Of a stretch of 7,661 bases of DNA, positions 1 through 7,511 are shown piece after piece. The position numbers and the translations under genes are program-made. How positions within the stretch are numbered: the first letter of the stretch is position 1; each line of letters opens with the position of its first letter. The stretch covers positions 1 to 7,661 of the forward strand of contig CALPRR020000122.1 in assembly GCA_943326025.2 (NCBI GenBank), given 5' to 3'. Below the pieces are notes generated by a model that had not been told where the DNA came from, ran no database searches, and was given only the letters and a program-made list of their open reading frames with translations. The DNA comes from Candidatus Kuenenia stuttgartensis (GTDB taxonomy: Bacteria > Bacteroidota > Bacteroidia > Flavobacteriales_D > Crocinitomicaceae).

Positions 1-68
1 AATAATAATTTATAAATATCATGTTAAATTGTCTTTTATAAATTAATATGAAAATAACCTCACAATTT

Positions 69-95
69 TTGGAAATAGTAAATTCATTATATTTG
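69..95 (+). promoter_or_regulatory. Candidate Bacteroidota-type promoter for the 3-hydroxybutyryl-CoA dehydrogenase gene
   Basis: TATATTTG at 88-95 matches the Bacteroidota -7 consensus TAnnTTTG exactly. A TTG at 69-71, preceded by a T run, lies 16 nt upstream, close to the usual -33 to -7 spacing. Transcription would start near base 100 and leave a leader of about 110 nt before the ATG at 211. In DNA this AT-rich the -7 motif can occur by chance, so this is a candidate only. Confidence 0.4.
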
Positions 96-210
96 TCTTT
101 ATTAAATGATAATAAAGGACAACTATTAATTAAGGCTAAAATAAATTTTTTATCAAAATAGATAAATATTAAATCAAAACATAAACCTTGAAAAACAAAA
201 TAAAAAAAAT

Positions 211-1116
211 ATGAAAAACATTGCTGTAATTGGTGCTGGAACAATGGGAAATGGAATTGCTCATACATTTGCACAATTTGGATACAACGTTTCTTTAATT
301 GATGTCGCTCAAACATCACTTGACAAAGGAATGACTACAATTAGTAAAAACTTGGATCGTCAAGTAACTAAAGGTAGTTTATCAGAGGAAGAAAAAACTC
401 AAACATTAAATAATATTACAACTTTTACTTCAATCGAAGAAGGTGTGAAAAATGTTGATTTAGTTGTGGAAGCAGCTACAGAAAACATTGATTTAAAATT
501 GAAAATATTTGCTGATTTAGATAAATTCACCGATCAAAATACAATTCTGGCATCTAATACATCATCTATTTCAATTACCAAAATTGGATCAGTAACTTCT
601 CGTCCAGAAAAAGTGATTGGAATGCACTTTATGAATCCTGTTCCTGTAATGAAATTAGTAGAAATTATTAGAGGGTATTCTACTACTGATGAAGTTACAA
701 ATACAATCATGGAAATTTCAAAAAAACTAAATAAAGTTCCTGTAGAAGTTAATGATTATCCTGGTTTTATTGCGAATAGAATATTAATGCCAATGATTAA
801 TGAAGCAATTTGTTCTTTGTATGAAGGAGTTGCTGGTGTTGAAGAAATAGATACGGTAATGAAATTAGGAATGGCTCATCCAATGGGTCCATTACAATTA
901 GCAGATTTTATTGGTTTAGATGTATGTTTAGCAATTTTAGAAGTTTTACACAATGGTTTTGGAAATCCAAAATATGCTCCATGTCCATTATTGGTTAATA
1001 TGGTTGTTGCAGGTAAAAAAGGTGTTAAATCTGGAGAAGGTTTCTATTCTTGGAATCATGGAACGAAAGAGTTAATAGTGGCTGATAACTTCAAGAAAAA
1101 AGTACTTGTTGGTTAA
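211..1116 (+). CDS. 3-hydroxybutyryl-CoA dehydrogenase (3-hydroxyacyl-CoA dehydrogenase family)
   Basis: This cytoplasmic enzyme oxidises (S)-3-hydroxybutyryl-CoA or other short 3-hydroxyacyl-CoAs to the 3-ketoacyl-CoA with NAD(P)+, or runs the reverse reaction, in fatty-acid beta-oxidation or butanoate metabolism. The N-terminal Rossmann fold begins with the dinucleotide-binding loop GAGTMG at residues 8-13. Aligned with the human mitochondrial enzyme, the catalytic residues are Ser118 (SNTSS), His139 (GMHFMNPVP), Glu151 (KLVEII) and Asn189 (GFIANR). The helical C-terminal dimerisation domain covers about residues 185-285 and ends with the typical GVKSGEGFYSW block. At 301 aa it is slightly longer than the compact family members of about 282 aa, with a short Lys-rich tail. 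The start is the first ATG in frame, preceded by an A-rich stretch (AAAATAAAAAAAAT) as is common in Bacteroidota. It stands alone, with a terminator just downstream. The family is certain. The preferred chain length and whether NADH or NADPH is used cannot be read from the sequence. hbd, paaH and fadB-like symbols are all in use, so none is assigned. Confidence 0.95.
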   Translation: MKNIAVIGAGTMGNGIAHTFAQFGYNVSLIDVAQTSLDKGMTTISKNLDRQVTKGSLSEEEKTQTLNNITTFTSIEEGVKNVDLVVEAATENIDLKLKIFADLDKFTDQNTILASNTSSISITKIGSVTSRPEKVIGMHFMNPVPVMKLVEIIRGYSTTDEVTNTIMEISKKLNKVPVEVNDYPGFIANRILMPMINEAICSLYEGVAGVEEIDTVMKLGMAHPMGPLQLADFIGLDVCLAILEVLHNGFGNPKYAPCPLLVNMVVAGKKGVKSGEGFYSWNHGTKELIVADNFKKKVLVG

Positions 1117-1137
1117 AAATATAATCTATCTATAGAG

Positions 1138-1166
1138 GCTATCCTGAAAAGGGTAGCTTTTTTTTT
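1138..1166 (+). terminator. Rho-independent terminator of the 3-hydroxybutyryl-CoA dehydrogenase gene
   Basis: A 7-bp stem, GCTATCC (1138-1144) with GGGTAGC (1151-1157) including one G-U pair, closes a TGAAAA loop. A run of nine T (1158-1166) follows directly. It lies 21 nt after the stop codon in the right orientation. Confidence 0.85.
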
Positions 1167-1283
1167 GAATCATCTTTTAATTAAAAACAATAACTATTTT
1201 TTGTAATTCATCTATCAATTTATTTTAAGTTAAAACTTTTAAATAATTAGATTTTAATATAGAATCCTTTCTGTTTTTAATCA

Positions 1284-1315
1284 TAAAAAAAGGTCTTCAG
1301 TTTTGAAGACCTTTT
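1284..1315 (-). terminator. Rho-independent terminator of the secreted peptidase gene
   Basis: A perfect 12-bp stem, AAAAGGTCTTCA (1288-1299) with TGAAGACCTTTT (1304-1315), closes a GTTT loop. Read on the minus strand, a run of seven U (A run 1284-1290, which overlaps the base of the stem) follows the hairpin. It begins 19 nt after the peptidase stop codon. On the plus strand the hairpin has a T run of only four bases, so it may also act weakly as a back-up stop for read-through from the left. Confidence 0.85.
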
Positions 1316-1334
1316 GTGAAATTTTAAAAATAAA

Positions 1335-4300
1335 TTAGTAAACTATTACTTTTTCAATTTTTTGATTTTTTGAATTCGTTATTGATAAGAAGTATTCACC
1401 TTTTCCATTTTTTGTGACATCAACTTCTTTTGAATAATTACCTATAAAGTTTTTTAATTCATTTTCAAAAACCAATTTACCATTTGCATCGTGTAATTTA
1501 ATGGTGTAATTCATTAATTCTACAGTTGAAAAATTTAAAGTAAATTGTCCATTATTTGGATTCGGATAAATTGAGATAGTTGAGCTTTCAACATTCACTT
1601 CATTTACGCCAGTTACATCTACGTTTGAAATAGCTGATGCAGATGAATTACATCCGTTTGAAGTAACAACAACTGTATAATTTCCAGTTTGCAAAACATT
1701 GTACGTTTGGCTTGTTGCTCCTGAAATTATATTCCCATTTAAATACCATTGATTTCCAGAAACAGAACTTGATGTCAATTGAGAACCTGTTTGAGAAATG
1801 ATCGGCGTTGATGGAATGGAATTAACAGTTGTTGCTATCGAATTTGAAGTTGCGGGTGAATTTGTAACACCAGGTAAATTCGATGTCATAACACATGAAA
1901 CCGTTTGTCCATTTGTCAATGATGAAGTTGTATAAGTAGAACTATTAGTTCCAATATTTGATCCATTTAATTTCCACTGATAAAAAGGAGTTGTTCCACC
2001 ATTTGTTGGAGTAGCTGTAAAAGTAACTGATGAACCTGCACAAATTGTATTGTTAGCATCACTAGATGTTATGGCAACAGAAGCTGAAACAGTTAAATTA
2101 CTAATATTGATATCATCTAGGTAAATATTATTACCATACTTGTTTGTGACTTCAAATTTTATTAAAACAATTTGACCTATATATGCAGTCAAATCAATTG
2201 TATCTGTATCCCATTCAGATGTTGCTGTGGGGGTGAAAATAGTACTTAAAACACCGTTAGTTGCCAATTGAACTCCTACTTTAGAATAAATAGCTGCACC
2301 ATAACTTGATCCACAATTAGTAGACACATACACCCTTAATTCATCATAATTTGCTGGATTGTTATAATATCTATAAGCCCTTTTAAAAGTCATTTTTGGT
2401 GAAGTGGCTCCTGTTAAGTTTATTGGTTTTACAACTAATCCATCTAATGAAGAAGAACTAGCATCATCGTAATTAAAACAATTTATTGCTGCAGCACCTG
2501 CAGTACTTCCCGTATTAAAAGGAGCAGGTCTTCTTTCAAACCCTTTTAAACCATCTGTCGCCCAAACAATTGAGCCACCATCTGGATTAGAAATTGTCCA
2601 TCCTGTAGGTGGAAAAGTAGAACTTTCAAAGTTCTCAACAATTGGTAAAGAACTTCCTGTAGAAGTAGTAGGAGAAATGTATGCTGTTTTAATTTCACTA
2701 TCATTTCCTACTCCATTAGTTGAAACCAAAGTTACTGTATAAGGTCCAGAAGCATTAAATTGAACTTTTGGATTTTGAGAAGTTGATGAAGTTCCACCTG
2801 TATATGTAACTGTGTTTGGATTAAAAGTCCACGCCCAAGAAGTTGGAACACCAGAAGATAAGTCCGAGAAATTAACTGTTGAACCTATACAAGGAGCAGT
2901 ATTATCAGCATTGAAATTGGCTACGGGAATTGTAGGTGCTGAACATGGATTACTTGAGCCATCTAATACTAATAAACCAGTGTTGTTTGGATCTAAATGA
3001 TATTTTAAACTAACTGCTGAAGTAGTTCCATATGTTGTCCAATGGTAAGACATTTTACCATATAAATCATTTTTATTTCCTTGAGTTGCAGTACAAGAAG
3101 ATGCTCCTCCTGAAAGAGTTCCAACAACTCTAGAAGATCCATTGTTATAAGTAAACAAAGGTGAGCCAGATGAACCTCCCTCAGTAATTCCATAATTTGT
3201 TGTTGTTTGAACCCAATTAGCTTGCCAATGTGTATTTGCAGTATTACTGTATGAAGAAGAAACTAAAGAAGCTGAATAAGTAGAGATTTTTTTAAAATCT
3301 CCAGCTGGATGATGAATTCCAACTCCTGAAGTTGATGCAGTATTATTAGCATCCCAGCCATTCCAATATGCACTGAATGCTGAAGATTTTAAAGTTGTTA
3401 TTGTTGTTGCTTCATTCGCTAAAGTTCCAAGTTGAACTAATAAAAAATCTGATTTTGTTATAGCTCCAGAAACATTATCATTTGAACTTGCTAATTTAAA
3501 ACAACCTGTAATAAAATTATTTGCTAAAGTACCTTCTGAAGTAGGATTTGAACATGAAGGTGCTTCATATCTGAAATAAAATTTCCATAGATTAAAATCT
3601 GCTGTTGTTACTGTTGGACCACAGTGTAAGGCAGTTAAGAATAAAGGTTTACAATTTTGAGATGTATTATTAATTAAAGTACCTGAACACCATCCTTGAG
3701 TGTTACCATCAACAACTAATATTCTTGCAATCCCTCTCTTTTCATCTTGATAATTAGTCCCTTCTGGACAATTAACATTGACATTACATGAACCTGAATC
3801 ATTAAGTTTTTGAGGTCCATTATTATTTCCTGTTGATCTATAATTGTAAACAACTCTATTCAGAAAAAATTTTGAAGATTGTTGACCAAACTTATCAAGA
3901 AGAACTAAAGTTAATTCATCACCAAAGCACAATGCTATATGTTGTTGAAAATCTTCTAATTGATCCTTTTCTGTAATAACTTTTGAAACTTTATCTCCCT
4001 GTTTATTTTGAACCCAAAAAGAAGATCCTGGTGACAATTTAAAATCATTAAAAATGAAACTCAATGCTTCTGCACCAGGATTTTTTATTCCTAATTGCCA
4101 TACTTTATCACCATTATCTAACGTATTCCATACACCCGAATTACTTTCAGATAGATTTGTGTAGGAAGCTACACCTATTCTATAAAGCATCCCTTTTTTA
4201 TCTCTAATTACATCTTCAGCATGAATATCCTGCATGTTGGGTGCTGGAATAAAATGCGTAGGAATCGATTTTGAGAAGCTAACTATGTTCGTTTGAACTT

Positions 4301-4400
4301 TTGTAGATACTGAGATGTCATTTTTAGAAATTGCTATTTGAGAAAATGAGCATATCCCAAAAAGCAAATTAAACCCAATTGTGAGTATATTTCTTTTCAT
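1335..4400 (-). CDS. Secreted lysyl-endopeptidase-like trypsin-fold serine protease with PKD, adhesin-like and Ig-like domains and a T9SS sorting domain
   Basis: This is an exported 1021-aa protease. Residues 1-20 form a signal peptide (Lys-Arg, hydrophobic core, likely cut at SFS|Q), and 21-198 look like a propeptide. Residues 199-481 are a chymotrypsin-fold domain resembling Achromobacter lyticus protease I (lysyl endopeptidase). The triad is His259 (TALHC), Asp318 (KSDFLL) and Ser411 (GGSSGSP). The Asp that gives Lys specificity aligns with Asp445 (KNDLYG). All six Achromobacter cysteines are matched at 205, 211, 238, 260, 283 and 436. Then come a PKD domain (about 490-577), a cleaved-adhesin/MAM-like jelly roll (586-768), an Ig-like domain with Cys787/Cys836 (775-860), a shorter Ig-like repeat (863-928) and a type A T9SS sorting domain (935-1021, YPNP at 945-948, ending KVIVY). 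The protein is therefore expected to cross the inner membrane by Sec and the outer membrane by T9SS, and to be released or surface-anchored. Its likely role is digesting external protein. Cleavage after Lys is inferred by homology. It has its own terminator on each side and no operon partner. Confidence 0.93.
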   Translation of the reverse strand: MKRNILTIGFNLLFGICSFSQIAISKNDISVSTKVQTNIVSFSKSIPTHFIPAPNMQDIHAEDVIRDKKGMLYRIGVASYTNLSESNSGVWNTLDNGDKVWQLGIKNPGAEALSFIFNDFKLSPGSSFWVQNKQGDKVSKVITEKDQLEDFQQHIALCFGDELTLVLLDKFGQQSSKFFLNRVVYNYRSTGNNNGPQKLNDSGSCNVNVNCPEGTNYQDEKRGIARILVVDGNTQGWCSGTLINNTSQNCKPLFLTALHCGPTVTTADFNLWKFYFRYEAPSCSNPTSEGTLANNFITGCFKLASSNDNVSGAITKSDFLLVQLGTLANEATTITTLKSSAFSAYWNGWDANNTASTSGVGIHHPAGDFKKISTYSASLVSSSYSNTANTHWQANWVQTTTNYGITEGGSSGSPLFTYNNGSSRVVGTLSGGASSCTATQGNKNDLYGKMSYHWTTYGTTSAVSLKYHLDPNNTGLLVLDGSSNPCSAPTIPVANFNADNTAPCIGSTVNFSDLSSGVPTSWAWTFNPNTVTYTGGTSSTSQNPKVQFNASGPYTVTLVSTNGVGNDSEIKTAYISPTTSTGSSLPIVENFESSTFPPTGWTISNPDGGSIVWATDGLKGFERRPAPFNTGSTAGAAAINCFNYDDASSSSLDGLVVKPINLTGATSPKMTFKRAYRYYNNPANYDELRVYVSTNCGSSYGAAIYSKVGVQLATNGVLSTIFTPTATSEWDTDTIDLTAYIGQIVLIKFEVTNKYGNNIYLDDINISNLTVSASVAITSSDANNTICAGSSVTFTATPTNGGTTPFYQWKLNGSNIGTNSSTYTTSSLTNGQTVSCVMTSNLPGVTNSPATSNSIATTVNSIPSTPIISQTGSQLTSSSVSGNQWYLNGNIISGATSQTYNVLQTGNYTVVVTSNGCNSSASAISNVDVTGVNEVNVESSTISIYPNPNNGQFTLNFSTVELMNYTIKLHDANGKLVFENELKNFIGNYSKEVDVTKNGKGEYFLSITNSKNQKIEKVIVY

Positions 4401-4448
4401 AGTATTTGTTTAATGATTAATAAATAATCGAAATAATTTTAGCGATCC

Positions 4449-4464
4449 AATTTTAATTAAAATT
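4449..4464. repeat. Perfect 16-bp AT-only palindrome in the peptidase leader
   Basis: AATTTTAATTAAAATT reads the same on both strands. It lies 49-64 nt upstream of the peptidase start codon. It could be an operator or simply a by-product of extreme AT content; nothing else supports a regulatory role. Confidence 0.3.
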
Positions 4465-4501
4465 AATATTATTTCCTATTAATTTGAAATTATTTTTTTA
4501 A

Positions 4502-4530
4502 CAATATTAACTCAAACTGTTTTAAATCAA
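4502..4530 (-). promoter_or_regulatory. Candidate promoter for the secreted peptidase gene
   Basis: On the minus strand a TTG (4530-4528) is followed after 18 nt by TAATATTG (4509-4502), one mismatch from the Bacteroidota -7 consensus TAnnTTTG. The position fits: it starts at the end of the argS terminator T run and would give a leader of roughly 95 nt. The inexact -7 element makes this a weak call. Confidence 0.25.
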
Positions 4531-4554
4531 AAAAAGCTTCCGATTGGAAGCTTT
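4529..4554 (-). terminator. Rho-independent terminator of the arginase-argS unit
   Basis: A perfect 9-bp stem, AAAGCTTCC (4533-4541) with GGAAGCTTT (4546-4554), closes a GATT loop. On the minus strand seven U follow (A run 4529-4535, overlapping the stem base). It begins 25 nt after the argS stop and separates argS from the peptidase gene. Confidence 0.85.
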
Positions 4555-4579
4555 GTAAAATTATAAATACAAGAATCAT

Positions 4580-6493
4580 TTACATTCTCTCTGGAACCTC
4601 AACTCCAATTAATTTCATTGACGATTTTATTACCTTAGCCACATTTTTAGACAATTCTAATCTCAAATTTTTTGCATCTTGATTTTCCTCTATTAAAATT
4701 GGAACAGCTTGATAGAATTGATTAAATGATTTTACTAATTCATAAATGTGATTTGCAATTACTGCAGGTGAATACATTTTACCAGCTTCTTTAACTACTG
4801 TAGGATATTCTATCAATAACTTTATAATTTCTCGTTCTTCTTCTTTTAACTCTATGGAATTATATGATTGAATTCCTCCTGAACGATTAATTAATGAGTT
4901 TATACGAGCATACGCATATTGAATAAATGGTCCTGTATTTCCATTTAATTCAATCGATTCATCAGGATTAAACATCATTCGTTTTTTAGGATCTACTTTC
5001 AATAAATAATATTTCAAGCCTCCCATTCCGATTGTTCTACATAACGTATTTATATCTTCTTTAGTCATTCCTTCCAAATGACCTCTTTCAGCTGTTAATG
5101 CTCCAGCTTTATCAATCACTTCATGCATTAAATCATCTGCATCTACTACTGTTCCTTCTCTCGACTTCATTTTACCAGAAGGTAAATCAACCATTCCGTA
5201 TGACAAATGAAAACAATTTTCAGCCCAAGAATAACCTAGCTTTTTCAATATCAAAAACAAGACCTTAAAATGGTAATCCTGCTCATTTCCAACCGTATAA
5301 ATAATTCCACTTAAATCAGAATAATCTTTATATCTATCAACAGCAGTTCCGATGTCTTGAGTCATATAAACAGTTGTTCCATCCGAACGTAACAACAATT
5401 TTTCATCTAAACCATCTTCCGTTAAATCAATCCAAACTGAACCATCTTCTTTTTTGAAGAAAACTCCTTTTTGAAGACCTTCAATTACGATATCTTTACC
5501 TAAAATAAATGTATCAGATTCATAATACAATTTATCGAAATCAACACCCATACTTTTGTAAGTAACATCGAAACCACTGTATACCCAGCTATTCATTGTT
5601 GTCCAAAGCAAGTATACTTGAGGATCTCTAGCTTCCCACTTCACCAACATTTCTTTCGCTTCTCGTAAAAGTGTTGTTTCGTTTTTAGCTAAATCTTTTA
5701 TTTTATCGTCAATACCTTTAATGGCTTTTTCGTCTTTTCCTTCCTTAGAATCTGTTAGTTTTTTGAACTCTTCGATAATTGATGAAGGGAAATTTGAGAA
5801 ATCCCCATTTTCCCATAACGAAATAATATCTTTTGCTTCTGCGTTGAATTGCTTATCGAATTCAACATAATACTTTCCAACTAGTTTATCCCCTTTTAAA
5901 CCAGTATTTTCTGGAGTTTCTCTTTCACCTTTATCATTTAACGGCGAAAATTTATCCCAGGCCAGCATACTTTTACAAATATGAATTCCGCGATCATTTA
6001 TTACTTGCGTCTTTACAACTTTATGACCGTTCGCTTTTAATATTTCAGCTACAGAATATCCAAGAAAATTATTTCTTAAATGTCCTAAATGCAGAGGCTT
6101 ATTTGTATTTGGAGAAGAATATTCAACCATTACAGTTGACTTAGAATTAGGAGAATCAAAGCCAAACAATGGATCGACTTCAATTACTTTTAATTGTTCA
6201 ATCCAATAAATTGAATTGATAGATATATTCAAAAATCCACTGACAACCTCAAAAGAAGCAATTGAATTCAACTTTTCTTTCAAAAAATCTCCAATTTTAT
6301 TTCCAGCTTCAATCGGTGAACATTTTAAAGCTTTAACAAAAGGGAAAATAACCAATGTCACATCACCTTCTACCTCTTTCCTTGTTTTTTGAAATTGAAT
6401 TAAATTTTCGTCAATTTTTATTCCAAATAACACTTCTGAATTTTCAATTAGAATCAATCTAATTTGTTCATTGATAGAAACTTTTGTGTTCAT
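4580..6493 (-). CDS. argS: Arginyl-tRNA synthetase
   Basis: This essential class I aminoacyl-tRNA synthetase joins arginine to tRNA-Arg with ATP in the cytoplasm. The N-terminal Add1-type tRNA-binding domain covers about residues 5-95. The catalytic core carries the HIGH signature as HLGH (135-138, after SSPNTNKPL) and the KMSKS-equivalent as KMKSREG (441-447). The DALR anticodon-binding domain runs from about 523 (QYAYARI) to the end, and the family-typical terminus VEVPERM is intact. The start is an ATG preceded by an A-rich, SD-less leader, 21 bp after the arginase stop, so both genes are probably on one transcript. At 637 aa it is longer than E. coli ArgRS (577 aa). As I recall them, flavobacterial ArgRS are about 590 aa. 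The excess appears to lie in a charged, Lys/Glu/Asp-rich stretch at about residues 222-272, between the GKYYVEF block and the LLREAKEML helix. The insertion is in frame and all core motifs remain, so the enzyme should be active. Confidence 0.97.
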   Translation of the reverse strand: MNTKVSINEQIRLILIENSEVLFGIKIDENLIQFQKTRKEVEGDVTLVIFPFVKALKCSPIEAGNKIGDFLKEKLNSIASFEVVSGFLNISINSIYWIEQLKVIEVDPLFGFDSPNSKSTVMVEYSSPNTNKPLHLGHLRNNFLGYSVAEILKANGHKVVKTQVINDRGIHICKSMLAWDKFSPLNDKGERETPENTGLKGDKLVGKYYVEFDKQFNAEAKDIISLWENGDFSNFPSSIIEEFKKLTDSKEGKDEKAIKGIDDKIKDLAKNETTLLREAKEMLVKWEARDPQVYLLWTTMNSWVYSGFDVTYKSMGVDFDKLYYESDTFILGKDIVIEGLQKGVFFKKEDGSVWIDLTEDGLDEKLLLRSDGTTVYMTQDIGTAVDRYKDYSDLSGIIYTVGNEQDYHFKVLFLILKKLGYSWAENCFHLSYGMVDLPSGKMKSREGTVVDADDLMHEVIDKAGALTAERGHLEGMTKEDINTLCRTIGMGGLKYYLLKVDPKKRMMFNPDESIELNGNTGPFIQYAYARINSLINRSGGIQSYNSIELKEEEREIIKLLIEYPTVVKEAGKMYSPAVIANHIYELVKSFNQFYQAVPILIEENQDAKNLRLELSKNVAKVIKSSMKLIGVEVPERM

Positions 6494-6514
6494 CTTTAAT
6501 TTTAAATTATACTT

Positions 6515-7477
6515 TTATTTACCTAATGTTTCTAATACTGATTCAACTAAATCAGCAGTAACATCTGCCATTTTATTTGTTTTTTCATCCAAACAAGGAT
6601 TTACTTCAACAAATTCAATACAAACTGTTTTATTGTTAGCAGCCAACAAAGTTAATATTTCTTCGGCTTCTATTGGCGACAAACCATTTTTAACTGGTGT
6701 TCCTGTTCCGTGAGATGTCATTTCAGGATCCATAGAATCTACATCAAACGAAACATAAATAACATCACAATCGCTTAATTTTGATTCTATTTCTGAAATA
6801 ACCTTTGCTATTCCTTTTTCATGAACTTCAGAAACTTTATAATTTTTAATATTTAATTCATCCATTATTGCATCTTCTTGTTCTTCTGTATCTCTAACAG
6901 CAATAAAAACAAGATCTTCTGCATTGGCTTTTGGTGAAATACCTCCAATATTTTTTAATTTGGTCCAATAATCTAACGTTTCATCTGATAAATCATTGAT
7001 TTTACAAGCTAAATTATCTTGATTTAATACAGTAGCCAAAGGCATTCCGTGCATATTACCCGATGGTGTTGTATATGGAGTATGAATATCAGCGTGTGCG
7101 TCAATCCAAATAATACCTATTCTTTTTTCAGGAAAAGCTGATTTTATCCCAGCTATTGTTCCACCTGCAGAACCATGATCAGCAGCAATTACTAATGGGA
7201 ATTTATTCGCTAACAACAATTTTGAAACACTATCATTTAAAGATGAATAAATCGAAAACAATCCATCAATTCTTTTTGCAAATTGGTATTTCGTTGGGTG
7301 ATCTAATAAATAATTTACATCTTTGATTTCTTCAATTGGGTAATTTCCAAAAAAGGATTTCCCCTTATTCCTGGCTGCAGTTTTAACCGCATCAGGTCCT
7401 AATGATGAACCTCTTGTTCCAGCAGTAATTTCTGAACGATTTATTAGTATAGTAATATCTTTTTTCATTATTTCCAT
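6515..7477 (-). CDS. rocF: Arginase (ureohydrolase family)
   Basis: This cytoplasmic Mn-dependent enzyme hydrolyses L-arginine to L-ornithine and urea, the first step of arginine catabolism. The metal ligands all align with rat arginase I: His101 (AADHGS), Asp126, His128 and Asp130 (DAHAD), and Asp245 and Asp247 (SFDVD). The catalytic His143 lies in SGNMHGMP, and Glu291 in EVNP matches the guanidinium-binding Glu277. The SGN-x-HG block resembles Bacillus RocF-type arginases rather than agmatinases, and so favours arginine as substrate. Formiminoglutamase remains a less likely alternative. The usual GGDHS motif reads AADHGS here, a change outside the metal ligand. At 320 aa it is near family length. 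Two starts are possible: the ATG at 7475-7477, preceded by TAGGAAATTA, or the ATG at 7466-7468 (giving MKKDITILI), preceded by GGAAATA. The longer form is given but the shorter is equally plausible. It is first in a unit with argS. Confidence 0.92.
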   Translation of the reverse strand: MEIMKKDITILINRSEITAGTRGSSLGPDAVKTAARNKGKSFFGNYPIEEIKDVNYLLDHPTKYQFAKRIDGLFSIYSSLNDSVSKLLLANKFPLVIAADHGSAGGTIAGIKSAFPEKRIGIIWIDAHADIHTPYTTPSGNMHGMPLATVLNQDNLACKINDLSDETLDYWTKLKNIGGISPKANAEDLVFIAVRDTEEQEDAIMDELNIKNYKVSEVHEKGIAKVISEIESKLSDCDVIYVSFDVDSMDPEMTSHGTGTPVKNGLSPIEAEEILTLLAANNKTVCIEFVEVNPCLDEKTNKMADVTADLVESVLETLGK

Positions 7478-7492
7478 TAATTTCCTAGATTA

Positions 7493-7500
7493 CAAATGTA
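7493..7500 (-). promoter_or_regulatory. Candidate -7 promoter element for the arginase-argS unit
   Basis: TACATTTG on the minus strand matches the Bacteroidota -7 consensus TAnnTTTG exactly, 15 nt upstream of the longer arginase start. The leader would be only about 10 nt for that start and about 20 nt for the internal ATG, which mildly favours the internal ATG. No TTG is present at the expected -33 spacing, only a T-rich stretch. Confidence 0.4.
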
Positions 7501-7511
7501 AGATATTATAG

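Noticed and set aside
48..161. Plus-strand ORF of 37 codons upstream of the dehydrogenase gene
   Set aside because: It is short, AT-driven and has no recognisable motif. The candidate promoter's -33 and -7 elements (69-95) lie inside it. A chance ORF is the simpler reading.
1117..1334. Possible small RNA or gene between the two convergent terminators
   Set aside because: The two hairpins are fully explained as terminators of the flanking genes. The roughly 115 bp between them is AT-rich with no promoter-like or structured element that I can see.
1617..2078. Ig-like region of the peptidase as a possible recent internal DNA duplication
   Set aside because: The two domains share only the fold pattern (QW-x-LNG near the start and alternating strands). 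The DNA is not repeated, so any duplication is old and ordinary for Bacteroidota adhesin-like tails.
2812..3000. Plus-strand 62-codon ORF inside the peptidase gene
   Set aside because: It lies antisense to the PKD and protease coding sequence, which has clear domain homology. It has no family features of its own.
3005..3193. Minus-strand 62-codon ORF in another frame of the peptidase gene
   Set aside because: It is an out-of-frame shadow over the catalytic Ser and specificity Asp region of the real gene. Its Leu-rich, repetitive composition reflects the overlapping Ser/Thr/Gly codons.
6471..6713. Plus-strand 80-codon ORF across the argS-arginase junction
   Set aside because: It is antisense to the conserved C-terminus of arginase and the start of argS, and no domain is recognisable.
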